DNA of 52,248 nt, taken from NCBI GenBank assembly GCA_021822115.1, contig JAJZSA010000010.1:1-52248 (forward strand), in the 5' to 3' direction. The notes under the pieces are model-generated. The model did no database searches. It was not told where the DNA came from and saw only the letters and a list, made by a program, of their open reading frames with translations. Numbering within the stretch: position 1 is the stretch's first letter; the number at the start of each line of letters is the position of its first letter. The translations under genes were made by a program, and so were the position numbers. This document shows positions 36,082 through 45,318 of the stretch, piece after piece. Origin of the DNA: Pseudomonadota bacterium. GTDB lineage: Bacteria > Pseudomonadota > Gammaproteobacteria > Burkholderiales > Gallionellaceae.

Positions 36082-36836
36082 AACCGCACCTCGATACCTT
36101 GCTGCGCCATATAGGACTTGGCTTGCTGCACGGTGTATTCACCGAAGTGGAAGATGCTGGCAGCCAGCACGGCGTCTGCGCCGCCGATCTTCACGCCATC
36201 GACCAGGTGTTGCAGGTTGCCCACGCCGCCGCTGGCGATCACCGGGATCTCCAGCGCATCGGTCACCGCACGCGTCAGGCCGAGGTCGAAACCTTTCTTC
36301 TGCCCGTCCTGGTCCATGCTGGTCAGCAGGATCTCGCCTGCGCCCAGGGACTGCATCTTCTTGGCCCATTCCACGGCATCGAGGCCGGTGGCCTTGCGTC
36401 CACCATGGGTGAACACCTCCCACTTGTCGGGTGCGACCTGTTTGGCATCGATGGCGACCACGATGCACTGTGAACCGTAGCGCCCGGCCGCATCGGCGAC
36501 GAGTTGGGGATTGGTCACCGCCGATGTGTTGATGCTGACCTTGTCGGCCCCCGCATTGAGCAGGTTGCGCACGTCTTCGACCTGACGCACGCCACCGCCC
36601 ACGGTGAGCGGGATGAACACCTGCGAGGCCACGCTTTCGATGATGTGGAAGATGATGCTGCGATCGTCGGAACTGGCGGTGATATCAAGGAAAGTGAGTT
36701 CGTCCGCACCTTGTTCATCGTAACGGCGCGCGATCTCCACCGGGTCGCCGGCGTCGCGCAGCTCGACGAAGCTGACGCCTTTCACGACGCGTCCGGCCGT
36801 GACGTCCAGACAAGGGATGATGCGTTTGGCGAGCAT
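36078..36836 (-). CDS. hisF: Imidazole glycerol phosphate synthase cyclase subunit (HisF)
   Basis: HisF uses ammonia from HisH to form imidazole glycerol phosphate and AICAR. The (beta/alpha)8 barrel starts [20 protein letters not shown] and contains the second catalytic Asp region (LLTSMDQDG). The start at 36836 gives the standard 252 residues and overlaps the hisA stop; longer frames upstream run inside hisA. Confidence 0.98.
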   Translation of the reverse strand: MLAKRIIPCLDVTAGRVVKGVSFVELRDAGDPVEIARRYDEQGADELTFLDITASSDDRSIIFHIIESVASQVFIPLTVGGGVRQVEDVRNLLNAGADKVSINTSAVTNPQLVADAAGRYGSQCIVVAIDAKQVAPDKWEVFTHGGRKATGLDAVEWAKKMQSLGAGEILLTSMDQDGQKKGFDLGLTRAVTDALEIPVIASGGVGNLQHLVDGVKIGGADAVLAASIFHFGEYTVQQAKSYMAQQGIEVRL

Positions 36837-37594
36837 CAGATCTTGGGCGCCAGTTCGTCCGCCAGCGCTTGTGCCGCCGTGAAATCCAGCGTGCCTTCGT
36901 AGATGGCACGACCGGTGATGGCACCGGTGATGCCTGCGTCGCGTACCGCGCACAACTTGCGCACATCGTCCAGATTGGTGATGCCGCCGCTGGCGATCAC
37001 CGGCACGCTCAAGGGGCGCGCCAGTTCCACGGTGGCTTCGATGTTGACGCCGGTCATCATGCCGTCGCGGCCGATGTCGGTGTAGATGATCGCTTCCACG
37101 CCATAGTCCTCGAAGCGCTGCGCGAGATCGGCCACGTCGTGGCCGGTGAGCTTGGACCAGCCGTCCACCGCCACCTTGCCGCCCTTGGCATCGAGGCCGA
37201 CCATGATGTGGCCGGGGAAGGCATCGCAAGCTTCATGCAGGAAGCCGGGTACCTTGACCGCAGCGGTGCCGATGATGACGTAGCTGAGTCCCAGATCGAG
37301 ATAGCGCTCGATGGTCTCCAGGTCGCGGATGCCGCCGCCCAGCTGCACCGGGACCTCGCCGCCCACGGCGTCGACGATGGCACGTACGGCCTCCTCGTTC
37401 TTGGGTTTGCCGGCGAAGGCGCCGTTCAGGTCGACCAGATGCAGACGGCGCGCGCCCTTGTCCACCCAATGGCGAGCCATCGCGGCGGGGTCATCGGAGA
37501 ACACGGTCGCACCTTCCATCACGCCTTGGCGCAGACGAACGCATTGGCCGTCCTTGAGGTCGATCGCGGGAATGATCAGTGTAGAGATATCCAT
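36836..37594 (-). CDS. hisA: ProFAR isomerase (HisA)
   Basis: HisA isomerises ProFAR to PRFAR, the fourth step of histidine synthesis. The 252-residue barrel starts [19 protein letters not shown] (catalytic Asp in AIDL) and has the second catalytic Asp in [10 protein letters not shown]. Seventeen bases separate it from hisH. Confidence 0.98.
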   Translation of the reverse strand: MDISTLIIPAIDLKDGQCVRLRQGVMEGATVFSDDPAAMARHWVDKGARRLHLVDLNGAFAGKPKNEEAVRAIVDAVGGEVPVQLGGGIRDLETIERYLDLGLSYVIIGTAAVKVPGFLHEACDAFPGHIMVGLDAKGGKVAVDGWSKLTGHDVADLAQRFEDYGVEAIIYTDIGRDGMMTGVNIEATVELARPLSVPVIASGGITNLDDVRKLCAVRDAGITGAITGRAIYEGTLDFTAAQALADELAPKI

Positions 37595-37611
37595 GGCTAG
37601 ATTAAACGTAT

Positions 37612-38250
37612 TTACACGGGATTCCAGTTGACGAAATTTTCCAGCAGCTGCAAGCCGGCGGCCGCGCTCTTCTCGGGATGGAACTGCACGGCGAACAAGT
37701 TATCACGCGCCACCGCACAGACGAAAGGCTGCGGGTAGTCGCTGCTGGCTTGCACGATGGCCGCATCGCGCGGCCGTACATGGTAGCTGTGCACATAATA
37801 GAAACGCGCATCCTGGGCGATGCCCTGCCACAACGGATGCTCACGATGGTGCACCTGGTTCCAGCCCATGTGCGGCACCTTGAGTTTGTTGCCCTGCGCA
37901 TCGCGCAAGCCATGGGCGAAGCGCACGACCTCGCCTTTGAGGATACCCAGGCAAGGCGTATCGCCTTCCGCACTGTGCTCGAACAGCACTTGCAACCCCA
38001 TGCAGATCCCGAGGAAAGGTTCGCCGCCGGCTGCCGCTTCGGTGATGGTCCGATCCAGACCGCGCGCACGGATCTCGCGCATGCAATCAGGTGCGGCGCC
38101 TTGTCCGGGGAACACCACGCGCCCGGCCGCCGCAATGACCGCAGCCTCGCCGGTCACTACGACGCTGGCTTGCGGCGCGACCTTACGCACGGCCTGCTCG
38201 ACCGAGCGCAAGTTGCCCATGCCGTAATCGACGATGGCGATATCGACCAT
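37612..38250 (-). CDS. hisH: Imidazole glycerol phosphate synthase amidotransferase subunit (HisH)
   Basis: HisH hydrolyses glutamine to supply ammonia to HisF. The 212-residue class I amidotransferase has the nucleophile in [11 protein letters not shown] (about residue 80) and the His-x-Glu pair in VQFHPEKS near the C-terminus. It begins two bases after hisB. Confidence 0.97.
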   Translation of the reverse strand: MVDIAIVDYGMGNLRSVEQAVRKVAPQASVVVTGEAAVIAAAGRVVFPGQGAAPDCMREIRARGLDRTITEAAAGGEPFLGICMGLQVLFEHSAEGDTPCLGILKGEVVRFAHGLRDAQGNKLKVPHMGWNQVHHREHPLWQGIAQDARFYYVHSYHVRPRDAAIVQASSDYPQPFVCAVARDNLFAVQFHPEKSAAAGLQLLENFVNWNPV

Positions 38251-38252
38251 GC

Positions 38253-38840
38253 TTACAGGGTTCCCTTGGTGGACGGCATCACGCCCGCCATGCGCGGATC
38301 GAGTTCCAGCGCCATGCGCAGCGCACGACCGAACGCCTTGAACACGGTCTCGGCCTGATGATGGGCGTTCTCGCCCGCCAGATTGTCGATGTGCAGCGTC
38401 ACCAGGGCATGATTGACGAAACCCTGGAAGAATTCATGGATCAGGTCCACTTCGAACTCGCCCACATTGGCGCGCACGAAATCGACGTTGAACACCAGAC
38501 CGGGACGGCCGGACAGATCCAGCACCACGCGCGACAAGGCTTCGTCCAGCGGCACATAGGCGTGACCGTAACGGCGCACGCCCTTCTTGTCGCCGACCGC
38601 CTTGGCAAAGGCTTGCCCCAGAGTGATGCCGATGTCTTCCACGGTGTGGTGGGCATCGATATGCAGGTCGCCCTTGGCGTCGATGTCGAGATCGATCAGA
38701 CCATGACGCGCCACCTGATCCAGCATGTGTTCAAGGAACGGCAGGCCGGTCGCCATGCGCGCCTTGCCGGTGCCGTCGAGGTCGACCTCGACCGTGATCT
38801 GGGTCTCCAGGGTGTTGCGGGTGACTTTAGCGCTACGCAT
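38253..38840 (-). CDS. hisB: Imidazoleglycerol-phosphate dehydratase (HisB, monofunctional)
   Basis: HisB removes water from imidazole glycerol phosphate. The 195-residue protein is the single-function form without the phosphatase domain of E. coli HisB. Metal-binding repeats are visible: [23 protein letters not shown], and the second copy [11 protein letters not shown], then [11 protein letters not shown]. The start ATG lies just downstream of a vestigial hisC tail. Confidence 0.97.
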   Translation of the reverse strand: MRSAKVTRNTLETQITVEVDLDGTGKARMATGLPFLEHMLDQVARHGLIDLDIDAKGDLHIDAHHTVEDIGITLGQAFAKAVGDKKGVRRYGHAYVPLDEALSRVVLDLSGRPGLVFNVDFVRANVGEFEVDLIHEFFQGFVNHALVTLHIDNLAGENAHHQAETVFKAFGRALRMALELDPRMAGVMPSTKGTL

Positions 38841-38848
38841 GATCGGCC

Positions 38849-38935
38849 TTATGCGAGTTGGTTAATGGTGTCCTGCAACGCTTCGAAGAAGCGCTCATTC
38901 TGGTTACAACATGACCTGAAGGTCAGTTGCCACCG
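38849..38935 (-). pseudogene. Vestigial 3' end of a second hisC
   Basis: In the 106-base gap between hisC and hisB, one frame on the minus strand reads [18 protein letters not shown] and then a stop (TAA at 38851-38849). This matches the intact HisC tail [13 protein letters not shown]. At the DNA level 38871-38900 and 38960-38989 agree at about 24 of 30 bases, 89 bases apart. There is no start codon or upstream HisC sequence. It looks like the remnant of an older hisC after duplication or gene replacement. Confidence 0.7.
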
Positions 38936-38946
38936 AAATGCGCGAT

Positions 38947-40032
38947 TCATGCGCGGCACTCCTGCAACGCATTCAAGAATCGCTCGTTTTCTTGCGGCGA
39001 GCCCACCGTCACGCGCAGGCAACCGCGCAAGGCCGGATGGCCGCCGTCCAGGTTCCTGATCAATACCCCACGCTGCTTCAACCCCTCGAACACCTGTGTC
39101 GCCCGCTCGATGCGGAACAGGATGAAGTTGGCTTCGCTGGGGTAGGTCGTGATGCCCCCCATCGCATCCAGGGCGGCCTGCATCTGCGTGCGTTCGGCCC
39201 GGATACGTTGCGCCTGCTCCAGCAACACCTCGTGCTGTTCCAGCAGGCAGCCCGCCACCACTTGCGGCAGGACGCCGACATTATACGGCAAGCGCAGCTT
39301 GTCCAATTGCTCCAGCCAAGCCTTGGCGCCGGCGATGAAGCCAAGACGCAGACCGGCCATGCCCAGCTTGGAGAAGGTGCGCATCACCAGCAGGTTGTCG
39401 TAACGGCCGAGCTGCGGGATGAAACTGTCGCTGGCGAAAGCGTAATAGGCCTCGTCCACCACCACCAGGCCGGGCGCGGCCTCGATGATGCGCCGCACCG
39501 CAGCGGCATCGAACAGGTTGCCGGTGGGATTGTTCGGATAGGCGAGGAACACCAATGCCGGCCGCTCCTGCTCGATGGCGGCGAGCATCGCCGCCTCATC
39601 CAGCGCGAAATCCTGCGTCAGTGGCACGCCGACATAACGCATGCCGGTGAAGGCGGCGATCATCTTGTACATCACGAAGGAAGGTTCGACGCTGAGCAGC
39701 ACCGCCCCGGGCCTGGCCAAAGCCATGGCCAGCAACTGGATGATCTCGTCCGAACCATTGCCCAACAGCACCTCCATGCCCGCCGGCAACCCGGTGACGC
39801 GCGCGATGTCCTGCTTCAGCCGCAACGCGGCGGGATCGGGATAACGATTGATGGCGGCTTCGGCCACACGACGCGCGACCTCTTCGCGCAATGCCTGCGG
39901 CAACGGGTAGGGATTCTCCATCGCATCCAGCTTGACCATACCGACAGCTGGAGGAACGTGATAGGCATGCAGGGCCAGTATCTCTTCGCGGATCAGCTGG
40001 TTCGGAGTGACGGCAGGGCGGGCGGAAGACAT
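38947..40032 (-). CDS. hisC: Histidinol-phosphate aminotransferase (HisC)
   Basis: HisC is a PLP-dependent transaminase that forms histidinol phosphate. The 361-residue fold-type I enzyme shows [11 protein letters not shown], the substrate-site segment [30 protein letters not shown], and the PLP-lysine region [15 protein letters not shown]. The start at 40032 ([10 protein letters not shown]) leads directly into the conserved NQLIREEIL; an ATG at 40062 adds ten residues. Neither has a strong ribosome binding site. It heads the his-hinT-tat unit. hisG and hisD, often upstream in this order, are not present here. Confidence 0.95.
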   Translation of the reverse strand: MSSARPAVTPNQLIREEILALHAYHVPPAVGMVKLDAMENPYPLPQALREEVARRVAEAAINRYPDPAALRLKQDIARVTGLPAGMEVLLGNGSDEIIQLLAMALARPGAVLLSVEPSFVMYKMIAAFTGMRYVGVPLTQDFALDEAAMLAAIEQERPALVFLAYPNNPTGNLFDAAAVRRIIEAAPGLVVVDEAYYAFASDSFIPQLGRYDNLLVMRTFSKLGMAGLRLGFIAGAKAWLEQLDKLRLPYNVGVLPQVVAGCLLEQHEVLLEQAQRIRAERTQMQAALDAMGGITTYPSEANFILFRIERATQVFEGLKQRGVLIRNLDGGHPALRGCLRVTVGSPQENERFLNALQECRA

Positions 40033-40099
40033 GTCGGAACGGCAAGGATTAACGGTCGGCATTCTACACGGAGTCTGGTGGTTTGGCGCGAACGCCGCT

Positions 40100-40105
40100 T
40101 ATAAT
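40100..40105 (+). promoter_or_regulatory. Candidate -10 element of the sensor kinase gene
   Basis: A perfect TATAAT lies 24 bases before the kinase ATG in the hisC/kinase divergent gap. The -35 region 17 bases upstream (about 40077-40082) is a poor match, and a TTGGCG at 40083 is too close. A weak or activator-dependent promoter is likely. Confidence 0.4.
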
Positions 40106-40129
40106 CGGCGCATCAACCAAAGGGCGCCC

Positions 40130-41638
40130 ATGACTGCCAAGACTCTTCGCGTACTGCTGGTGGAATCCTCCGAGCCGGACTCGGACACTCTCCTGGCCAA
40201 GCTGATCGAAGCCGGCTACCGGCCGGAACATCGCCGCGTGCAGGATGCCGCCGCCATGCGCGAGGCACTGCAACAATCGTCTTTCGACATCGTCCTGTGC
40301 AGCGACGACCCCGACAATTTCGGCGGCCTCAATGCCTATCGCCTGATGCAGGAGATGGACTGCGACCATCCCTTCCTGCTGCTGGCACGCGAACTCAAGG
40401 AAGAGACCATCCTGCGCGCCATGCAAGCCGGCGTGCATGACTATATATACAAGGTCAGCCTGAACCGCCTGATCCCGGCCATCGAGCACAACCTGCGCGA
40501 AGCGCGCGTACGCAAGGAGTTCCACAACGCACAGGCAGCCCTGCTGGAGAACCAGACGCGCATGCAGGCCTTCATCGCCGACCTGCCCGGCATGGCCTAT
40601 CAGATTCGCATGAGCGACAACGGCGAAGTCAGCTTCCCCTACGTCAGCGAAGGGTGTCAGCCCTTGCTGGGCATCGCGCCGCAAGAGCTGATGGCGGATG
40701 CAGCACAGTTCGCACGCATGGTGCATCCGGAAGATGCCTCCAGCCATCTCGACAGCATGCTGACCTCGGCACGCGACCTGTCGTTCTGGAACTGGGAGGG
40801 CCGCCTGCTCACCGGCAGCCGACAAGAGGTGAAGTGGGTCAACCTGCGCTGTAGCCCACGGCGCGTGGACGATGCCGTGCAATGGGAAGGCATCATGCTC
40901 AACATCACGCAGAGCAAGCGCCTGGAGCACGCACTGCGCCAGACCAAGAAGCAACTGCGCGAATTCTCCACCCACATCGAAGAGGCGCGCGAACAGGAAC
41001 GCATCGCCATCGCGCGCGAGGTGCATGATGAGCTGGGCAGCATGCTCACCGCCACCCGCCTGGATGTCGCCTGGCTGATCTCACGCCTGAAAGGACAACC
41101 GGAACTGGAGAAGAAAGCGCGCGACATCGAAGACCTGGTGGAGCGTTGCGCGCGCTCCGCCAGCAACATCGCACGCAGCCTGCGCCCGAGCGCACTGGAT
41201 ACCTTCGGCATCGTGGCCGCCATCGAATCGGAAGCACGCGAGTTCGCCCAACGTACCGGTATCGCATGCATCCAGGAGGCACTGGACGAATCGGTCAGCG
41301 TGACGCCGCATATCGCCATCACCTTGTTCCGCATCTTCCAGGAAGCGCTCAACAACATCACCAAGCACGCGCAGGCGAAACAAGTCACCATCGCCCTGCG
41401 CAACGAAGAGAACGGTGTCAGCCTGATGGTGCGTGACAACGGCCGCGGCATCCACGATGCCGACCGCAGCAAGCCGCGCTCGTTCGGCCTGCGCGGCATC
41501 TTCGAGCGCGTCGCCCAGTTCGGCGGCGAGGTGCGCCTGGACAGCGCCCCGGGCAAAGGCACCACGCTGCTGGTGCGCATCCCGCACCAGCCGGAGCCGG
41601 AGCCCGTACCCAACTCACAAGGCGCGCTCTTCGACTAG
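40130..41638 (+). CDS. NarX/UhpB-type sensor histidine kinase with degenerate receiver domain
   Basis: A 502-residue soluble kinase, with no transmembrane helix: an N-terminal receiver-like domain (about 5-120), a PAS domain (about 145-265), a HisKA_3 dimerisation domain with phospho-acceptor His299 (REVHDELGSML), and an ATPase domain (LNNITKHAQ; DNGRGIHD). The receiver lacks the usual phospho-Asp: Ser58 stands at that place (FDIVLCSDD) and the acidic pair is E12-S13. The conserved Lys is kept (YIYKVS). The start at 40130 puts the first strand at once; the frame is open upstream to 40007 without conserved sequence. It is paired with the regulator 10 bases downstream. Confidence 0.9.
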   Translation: MTAKTLRVLLVESSEPDSDTLLAKLIEAGYRPEHRRVQDAAAMREALQQSSFDIVLCSDDPDNFGGLNAYRLMQEMDCDHPFLLLARELKEETILRAMQAGVHDYIYKVSLNRLIPAIEHNLREARVRKEFHNAQAALLENQTRMQAFIADLPGMAYQIRMSDNGEVSFPYVSEGCQPLLGIAPQELMADAAQFARMVHPEDASSHLDSMLTSARDLSFWNWEGRLLTGSRQEVKWVNLRCSPRRVDDAVQWEGIMLNITQSKRLEHALRQTKKQLREFSTHIEEAREQERIAIAREVHDELGSMLTATRLDVAWLISRLKGQPELEKKARDIEDLVERCARSASNIARSLRPSALDTFGIVAAIESEAREFAQRTGIACIQEALDESVSVTPHIAITLFRIFQEALNNITKHAQAKQVTIALRNEENGVSLMVRDNGRGIHDADRSKPRSFGLRGIFERVAQFGGEVRLDSAPGKGTTLLVRIPHQPEPEPVPNSQGALFD

Positions 41639-41648
41639 AATGGCAGCC

Positions 41649-42281
41649 ATGATCAAAGTCCTCATCGCCGACGACCATGAACTGATCCGCAGGGGCCTCA
41701 AGCAACTGCTGGACGACACCGACGACCTGCGCGTGACCGGCGAGGCCAGCAGCGGCATGGATGCGGTGAACATGATCCGCGACAACGAATACGACGCGGT
41801 ACTGCTCGACATCAACCTGCCCGACAAGCACGGCATCGACGTACTCAAACAGATCAAGGACCTGCGTGCAGAGCTGCCGGTCCTCATCCTCAGCATGCAC
41901 CCGGAAGAGCAATATGCCGTGCGCTCGATGAAGACCGGCGCCGCCGGTTATCTGAACAAGCAGAGCGCCCCGGCACAACTGGTCAATGCGATCCGCAAGG
42001 TGGCCAGCGGCAAGAAATACATCAGCAGCGAGATGGCCGAGCAACTGGCAGAAGGCCTGTCGCAAGGCTATTCGGAACTGGCCCACCAGACCCTGTCCAA
42101 CCGCGAATACCAGACCCTGTGCCTGATGGCGCAAGGCAAGAAATTGAGCGAGATGGCCGAGATCATGTCGCTCAGCCCGAAGACCATCAGCGTCTACCGC
42201 ATGCGCCTGCTGGAAAAGATGAAGCTGAAGACAAATGCCGAAGCCATCCACTACGCGATCAGCAACCACCTGATCGAATGA
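41649..42281 (+). CDS. NarL/LuxR-family response regulator
   Basis: A 210-residue regulator. The receiver has D8, D9, the phospho-acceptor D54 (AVLLDINLP) and the Lys in GYLNKQSA. The C-terminal LuxR-type helix-turn-helix reads LSNREYQTLCLMAQGKKLSE, then SPKTISVYRMRLLEKM. It is expected to be phosphorylated by the adjacent kinase and to bind DNA as a dimer. Targets are unknown. A start at 41640 (three residues longer) is possible. Confidence 0.93.
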   Translation: MIKVLIADDHELIRRGLKQLLDDTDDLRVTGEASSGMDAVNMIRDNEYDAVLLDINLPDKHGIDVLKQIKDLRAELPVLILSMHPEEQYAVRSMKTGAAGYLNKQSAPAQLVNAIRKVASGKKYISSEMAEQLAEGLSQGYSELAHQTLSNREYQTLCLMAQGKKLSEMAEIMSLSPKTISVYRMRLLEKMKLKTNAEAIHYAISNHLIE

Positions 42282-42294
42282 ACGGATGCAATAG

Positions 42295-42324
42295 CCCGGG
42301 ATATCTGCGCCTATTCCGGGTTTT
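42295..42324 (+). terminator. Weak possible terminator after the two-component genes
   Basis: CCCGG (42295-42299) and CCGGG (42316-42320) can pair across a 16-base loop, followed by four T. The stem is short, so termination would be partial. The 103-base gap to the diguanylate cyclase gene shows no better element. Confidence 0.3.
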
Positions 42325-42384
42325 GCCAAAGGCGACCTTGACGATAATGCGCAGCACGGAACCGAAGCCACTACCCACCTAGCC

Positions 42385-44022
42385 ATGAGCAGCCCCAAAG
42401 ACCCCGCTGAACTCGCCCGCGACACCCTGAAACGACTCGGTGAACGCGGCCTGGCTCCAACACCGGAGCACTACGCCGAGATCTGGCGCGAGCTGAGCGG
42501 GGCCTCCCCGGCGACGCCGCCGAATTGGTCGACGCTGATCCGCGACCTGCTACGGCAACTGGAGATGACGCACAAGGGCGTGACGCTCACGCGCAAGAAA
42601 GAAGGATTGGAGACCGTGCTCGGCCGCTTCGGCAGCAAACCCGAAGTGCTGGCGGAAAAGCTGACCGGACTGATGCGCTCCTGGGGCAGCGGTACCGCAG
42701 CTGCCGAACTGGCTCCCTCTCCGGCAACCGCAGAAACCCCGCAAGCCGCCAGCATCGCCCCGCAGCCGCGCCCCGCCAACACCTCCACGGACGGCGGCGA
42801 ACTGCTCCAGCAACTGCGCGAACTGCTGGCGCAGTCACTGCAAAGCATGCAGACCGCCCACCCCGAGCTGGCCCCCGATATCGAACGCCTGTGCAGCCAG
42901 GTACGCAGCACCGGCGATGCGGCACGCCTCCCCGAGCTGACCCGACAATTGCGTCAGTTCTGGATCAAAGTCGAAATACGCGGCGGCGATAAGGTCAAGA
43001 TACAGGAAGGCCTGCTGCGCTTGCTGCGCCTGCTGGTGGAGAACGTCAGCGAACTGACCGCGGACGATGAGTGGCTGCAAGGACAGGTCGCGGCGCTACA
43101 GACCATCATCGCCCAGCCCATGGACAAGCATGCCATCGCCGATGCCGAACGCAGCCTGCGCGACGTCATCATCAAGCAGAGCCTGCTGAAACAGAGTCTG
43201 AGCGACGCCAAGAGCACCCTGAAGAACCTGATGGCCACCTTCATCGACCGTCTGGGCGACCTCACCGCCAGCACCGGCGATTACCACCAGAAGATCGAGG
43301 GCTACAGCCAGAAGATCAGCCAGACCGACGACCTGACCCAACTCGGCCACATCCTGCAGGATGTGATGCATGACACGCGCCTGATCCAGGCCAGCGCCCT
43401 GCGCTCGCACGAAGAGCTGCTACAAACCAAGAAGCAGGCGGACGAAGCCGAGGCCCGCATCCGGCAACTGGAACAGGAACTGATGCAGGTCAGCGAACTG
43501 GTGCGCGAAGACCAGCTCACCGGCGCACTTAACCGCCGCGGCCTGGAAGAGACCATGGAACGCGAACTGAAACGCGCCGACCGCAACCAGACCCCGCTCT
43601 GCGTAGCGCTGCTGGATATCGACAATTTCAAGAAGCTGAACGACACCCTGGGCCATCAGGCCGGCGACCGCGCACTCACCCATCTGTCGCAAGTGATCAA
43701 GGCCGCACTGCGCCCGAGCGATGCCGTCGGTCGCTATGGCGGCGAAGAGTTCGTCATCGTGCTGCCCGACACCGCCCTGCCGGCGGCAGTCGAAGCCATA
43801 CAGCGCCTGCAACGCGACCTGACCAAGAAATTCTTCCTGCACAACAACGAACGTATCCTGGTTACCTTCAGTGCCGGCGTCGCCGTAAGGGGGCCACAAG
43901 AAGACCAGCAAGATTTGCTCGGACGTGCCGATAAAGCCATGTACCAAGCCAAACAGACCGGCAAGAACCGCGTGGTGGCCGCCGAAGACACCCCGGCCGC
44001 CCCCATGTCTGGCTCGATTTGA
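42385..44022 (+). CDS. Diguanylate cyclase (GGDEF)
   Basis: A 545-residue cytoplasmic protein with a C-terminal GGDEF domain (about 380-540) that makes c-di-GMP from two GTP. The active site is GGEEF, preceded by an inhibitory I-site RPSD five residues upstream, so product feedback is likely. Other motifs fit (DIDNFKKLNDTLGHQAGD; DKAMYQAK). The N-terminal 350 residues are helical, with a Pro/Ala-rich linker near 105-135 and coiled-coil-like stretches ahead of the cyclase. No membrane helix is visible. It lies just before the flagellin gene. Confidence 0.92.
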   Translation: MSSPKDPAELARDTLKRLGERGLAPTPEHYAEIWRELSGASPATPPNWSTLIRDLLRQLEMTHKGVTLTRKKEGLETVLGRFGSKPEVLAEKLTGLMRSWGSGTAAAELAPSPATAETPQAASIAPQPRPANTSTDGGELLQQLRELLAQSLQSMQTAHPELAPDIERLCSQVRSTGDAARLPELTRQLRQFWIKVEIRGGDKVKIQEGLLRLLRLLVENVSELTADDEWLQGQVAALQTIIAQPMDKHAIADAERSLRDVIIKQSLLKQSLSDAKSTLKNLMATFIDRLGDLTASTGDYHQKIEGYSQKISQTDDLTQLGHILQDVMHDTRLIQASALRSHEELLQTKKQADEAEARIRQLEQELMQVSELVREDQLTGALNRRGLEETMERELKRADRNQTPLCVALLDIDNFKKLNDTLGHQAGDRALTHLSQVIKAALRPSDAVGRYGGEEFVIVLPDTALPAAVEAIQRLQRDLTKKFFLHNNERILVTFSAGVAVRGPQEDQQDLLGRADKAMYQAKQTGKNRVVAAEDTPAAPMSGSI

Positions 44023-44042
44023 GAAAAAGATGAAATTTCCCC

Positions 44043-44069
44043 TAAAGTTTTCCGTGACCTCTCCGATAA
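44043..44069 (+). promoter_or_regulatory. Sigma-28 (FliA) promoter of fliC
   Basis: TAAAGTTT (44043-44050), an 11-base spacer, then TCCGATAA (44062-44069) matches the flagellar sigma-28 consensus TAAAGTTT-N11-GCCGATAA at 15 of 16 positions. Transcription should begin near 44076, giving an 85-base leader. GCGGTT (44081-44086) and AGCCGC (44127-44132) in it can pair. Confidence 0.92.
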
Positions 44070-44160
44070 CTGGTTCAACGGCGGTTGATAAAGCTTCACA
44101 AAGCCAACCAAAGTAAGCGGTAGTAAAGCCGCAAAGTGAACCAAACCAAGGAGAACTAAA

Positions 44161-44883
44161 ATGGCACAAGTCATCAATACAAACGTTGCTTCCCTGTTCG
44201 GCGGTGCTGCCCTGAACAAATCCAACGTCGCTCTGCAGACTGCCATGCAACGCCTGTCTTCCGGCGTTCGTATCAACAGCGCCAAGGACGATGCCACCGG
44301 CATGGTGACCGCCAGCGGCTATGAATCCACGATGCGCGGCGCCAACGTTGCAGTGCGCAACGCCAACGACGGTATCTCTGAAGCCCAGATCAACGACGGT
44401 TACCACGCTCAAGTGTATGAAAACTTGCAGCGTCTGCGTGAAATCGCGGTGCAGTTGGGCGGTACCGCATCCGGCTCGGAAGCTACCGCGCTGTACGCAG
44501 AAAATACGCGTCTGCTCGGCTTGGCAACCAACAGCACCGCCAAGGTGATCGGTGCGGACGGCTCCACCGCCAGCGTGGTTGGCACCAAAGCCACTGGCCT
44601 GACCGCCTCCGCAGCAACCGTTGCGAACATTGATGCGGACATCACCAAGGTGACCACCGCTCGCGCTTCCTACGGTGCGGACATGGCGACCTATCAGTCT
44701 GCCGTGAACAACCTGCAGACCCTGTCGGTGAACACCGCGGCCGCTTACAGCCGAGTGATGGATACCGACTACGCGGCAGAGACCACCGCGATGACCCGCA
44801 ACATGATTCTGCAACAAGCCGGTTCGGCGATGCTGGCACAAGCCAACCAACTCCCGAACAACGTGTTGAGCCTGTTGCGTTAA
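44161..44883 (+). CDS. fliC: Flagellin (FliC)
   Basis: Flagellin is the filament protein. The N-terminal D0/D1 region (MAQVINTNVASLFGGAALNK, then RLSSGVRINSAKDDATGM) and the C-terminal D1/D0 region (MTRNMILQQAGSAMLAQANQ, ending NNVLSLLR) are canonical. At 240 residues it is short: the middle has only a small Ala/Thr/Ser-rich section and lacks the large D2/D3 domains. AAGGAG precedes the ATG. Its Ser/Thr content gives room for O-glycosylation, which fits the nearby GT41-type gene, though this is inference. Transcribed from a sigma-28 promoter. Confidence 0.97.
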   Translation: MAQVINTNVASLFGGAALNKSNVALQTAMQRLSSGVRINSAKDDATGMVTASGYESTMRGANVAVRNANDGISEAQINDGYHAQVYENLQRLREIAVQLGGTASGSEATALYAENTRLLGLATNSTAKVIGADGSTASVVGTKATGLTASAATVANIDADITKVTTARASYGADMATYQSAVNNLQTLSVNTAAAYSRVMDTDYAAETTAMTRNMILQQAGSAMLAQANQLPNNVLSLLR

Positions 44884-44898
44884 CAGTAGTAGCGTAGG

Positions 44899-44924
44899 AC
44901 CCCGGCCGGGTGACCGGCCGGGTG
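44899..44924 (+). terminator. GC-rich hairpin between fliC and flaG
   Basis: CCCGGCCGG and CCGGCCGGG (44901-44909 with 44914-44922) form a nine-pair stem with a GTGA loop. Only a short T-run follows (GTTTGAT), so it may reduce read-through and protect the fliC mRNA 3' end while letting some transcripts reach flaG and fliD. Confidence 0.7.
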
Positions 44925-44944
44925 TTTGATAAAGGAGAGGCAAA

Positions 44945-45301
44945 ATGCTCATCCAATCGACAAACAGTGCGGCATCCGTGCCCGTCCAGCCCACCGCCTC
45001 CGGTGGGCCGTCTGTCGTTGCGTCGCAAACCGGGCAATCCCCGGCCGCATCCCCGGCGCCCGCACCGACGCCTAGCCAGGTGGCGAGCGAGGTAAACCGC
45101 ATCAATGCAGCACTGAAACAGGCGAACCGCAATGTGGAACTGAACATCAGCGTGGATGCTGCCACCAAACAGCCGGTAGTCACGTTGAAGGACAAATCCA
45201 CGGGCGATACACTGCTACAGTATCCTTCGGAAGCCGTGCTGGCCATCGCCCGCAATATCGACGAGTTCCAGCAAGGCCAGTTACTCAGCCGTAAGGCCTG
45301 A
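44945..45301 (+). CDS. flaG: Flagellar protein FlaG
   Basis: A 118-residue FlaG-family protein with a Pro/Ala-rich, variable first half and the conserved C-terminal half (EVNRINAALKQANRNVELNISVD; TVTLKD-type strand; YPSEAVLAIARNID). FlaG influences filament length in some species; the mechanism is unclear. AAGGAG precedes the start. It lies between fliC and fliD as usual. Confidence 0.92.
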   Translation: MLIQSTNSAASVPVQPTASGGPSVVASQTGQSPAASPAPAPTPSQVASEVNRINAALKQANRNVELNISVDAATKQPVVTLKDKSTGDTLLQYPSEAVLAIARNIDEFQQGQLLSRKA

Positions 45302-45318
45302 CCAAGGGAGCGCAGAGC

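Noticed and set aside
40007..40129. Longer N-terminus for the sensor kinase
   Set aside because: The extra codons overlap the hisC promoter region and have no similarity to a receiver domain; the start at 40130 begins the first beta strand directly.
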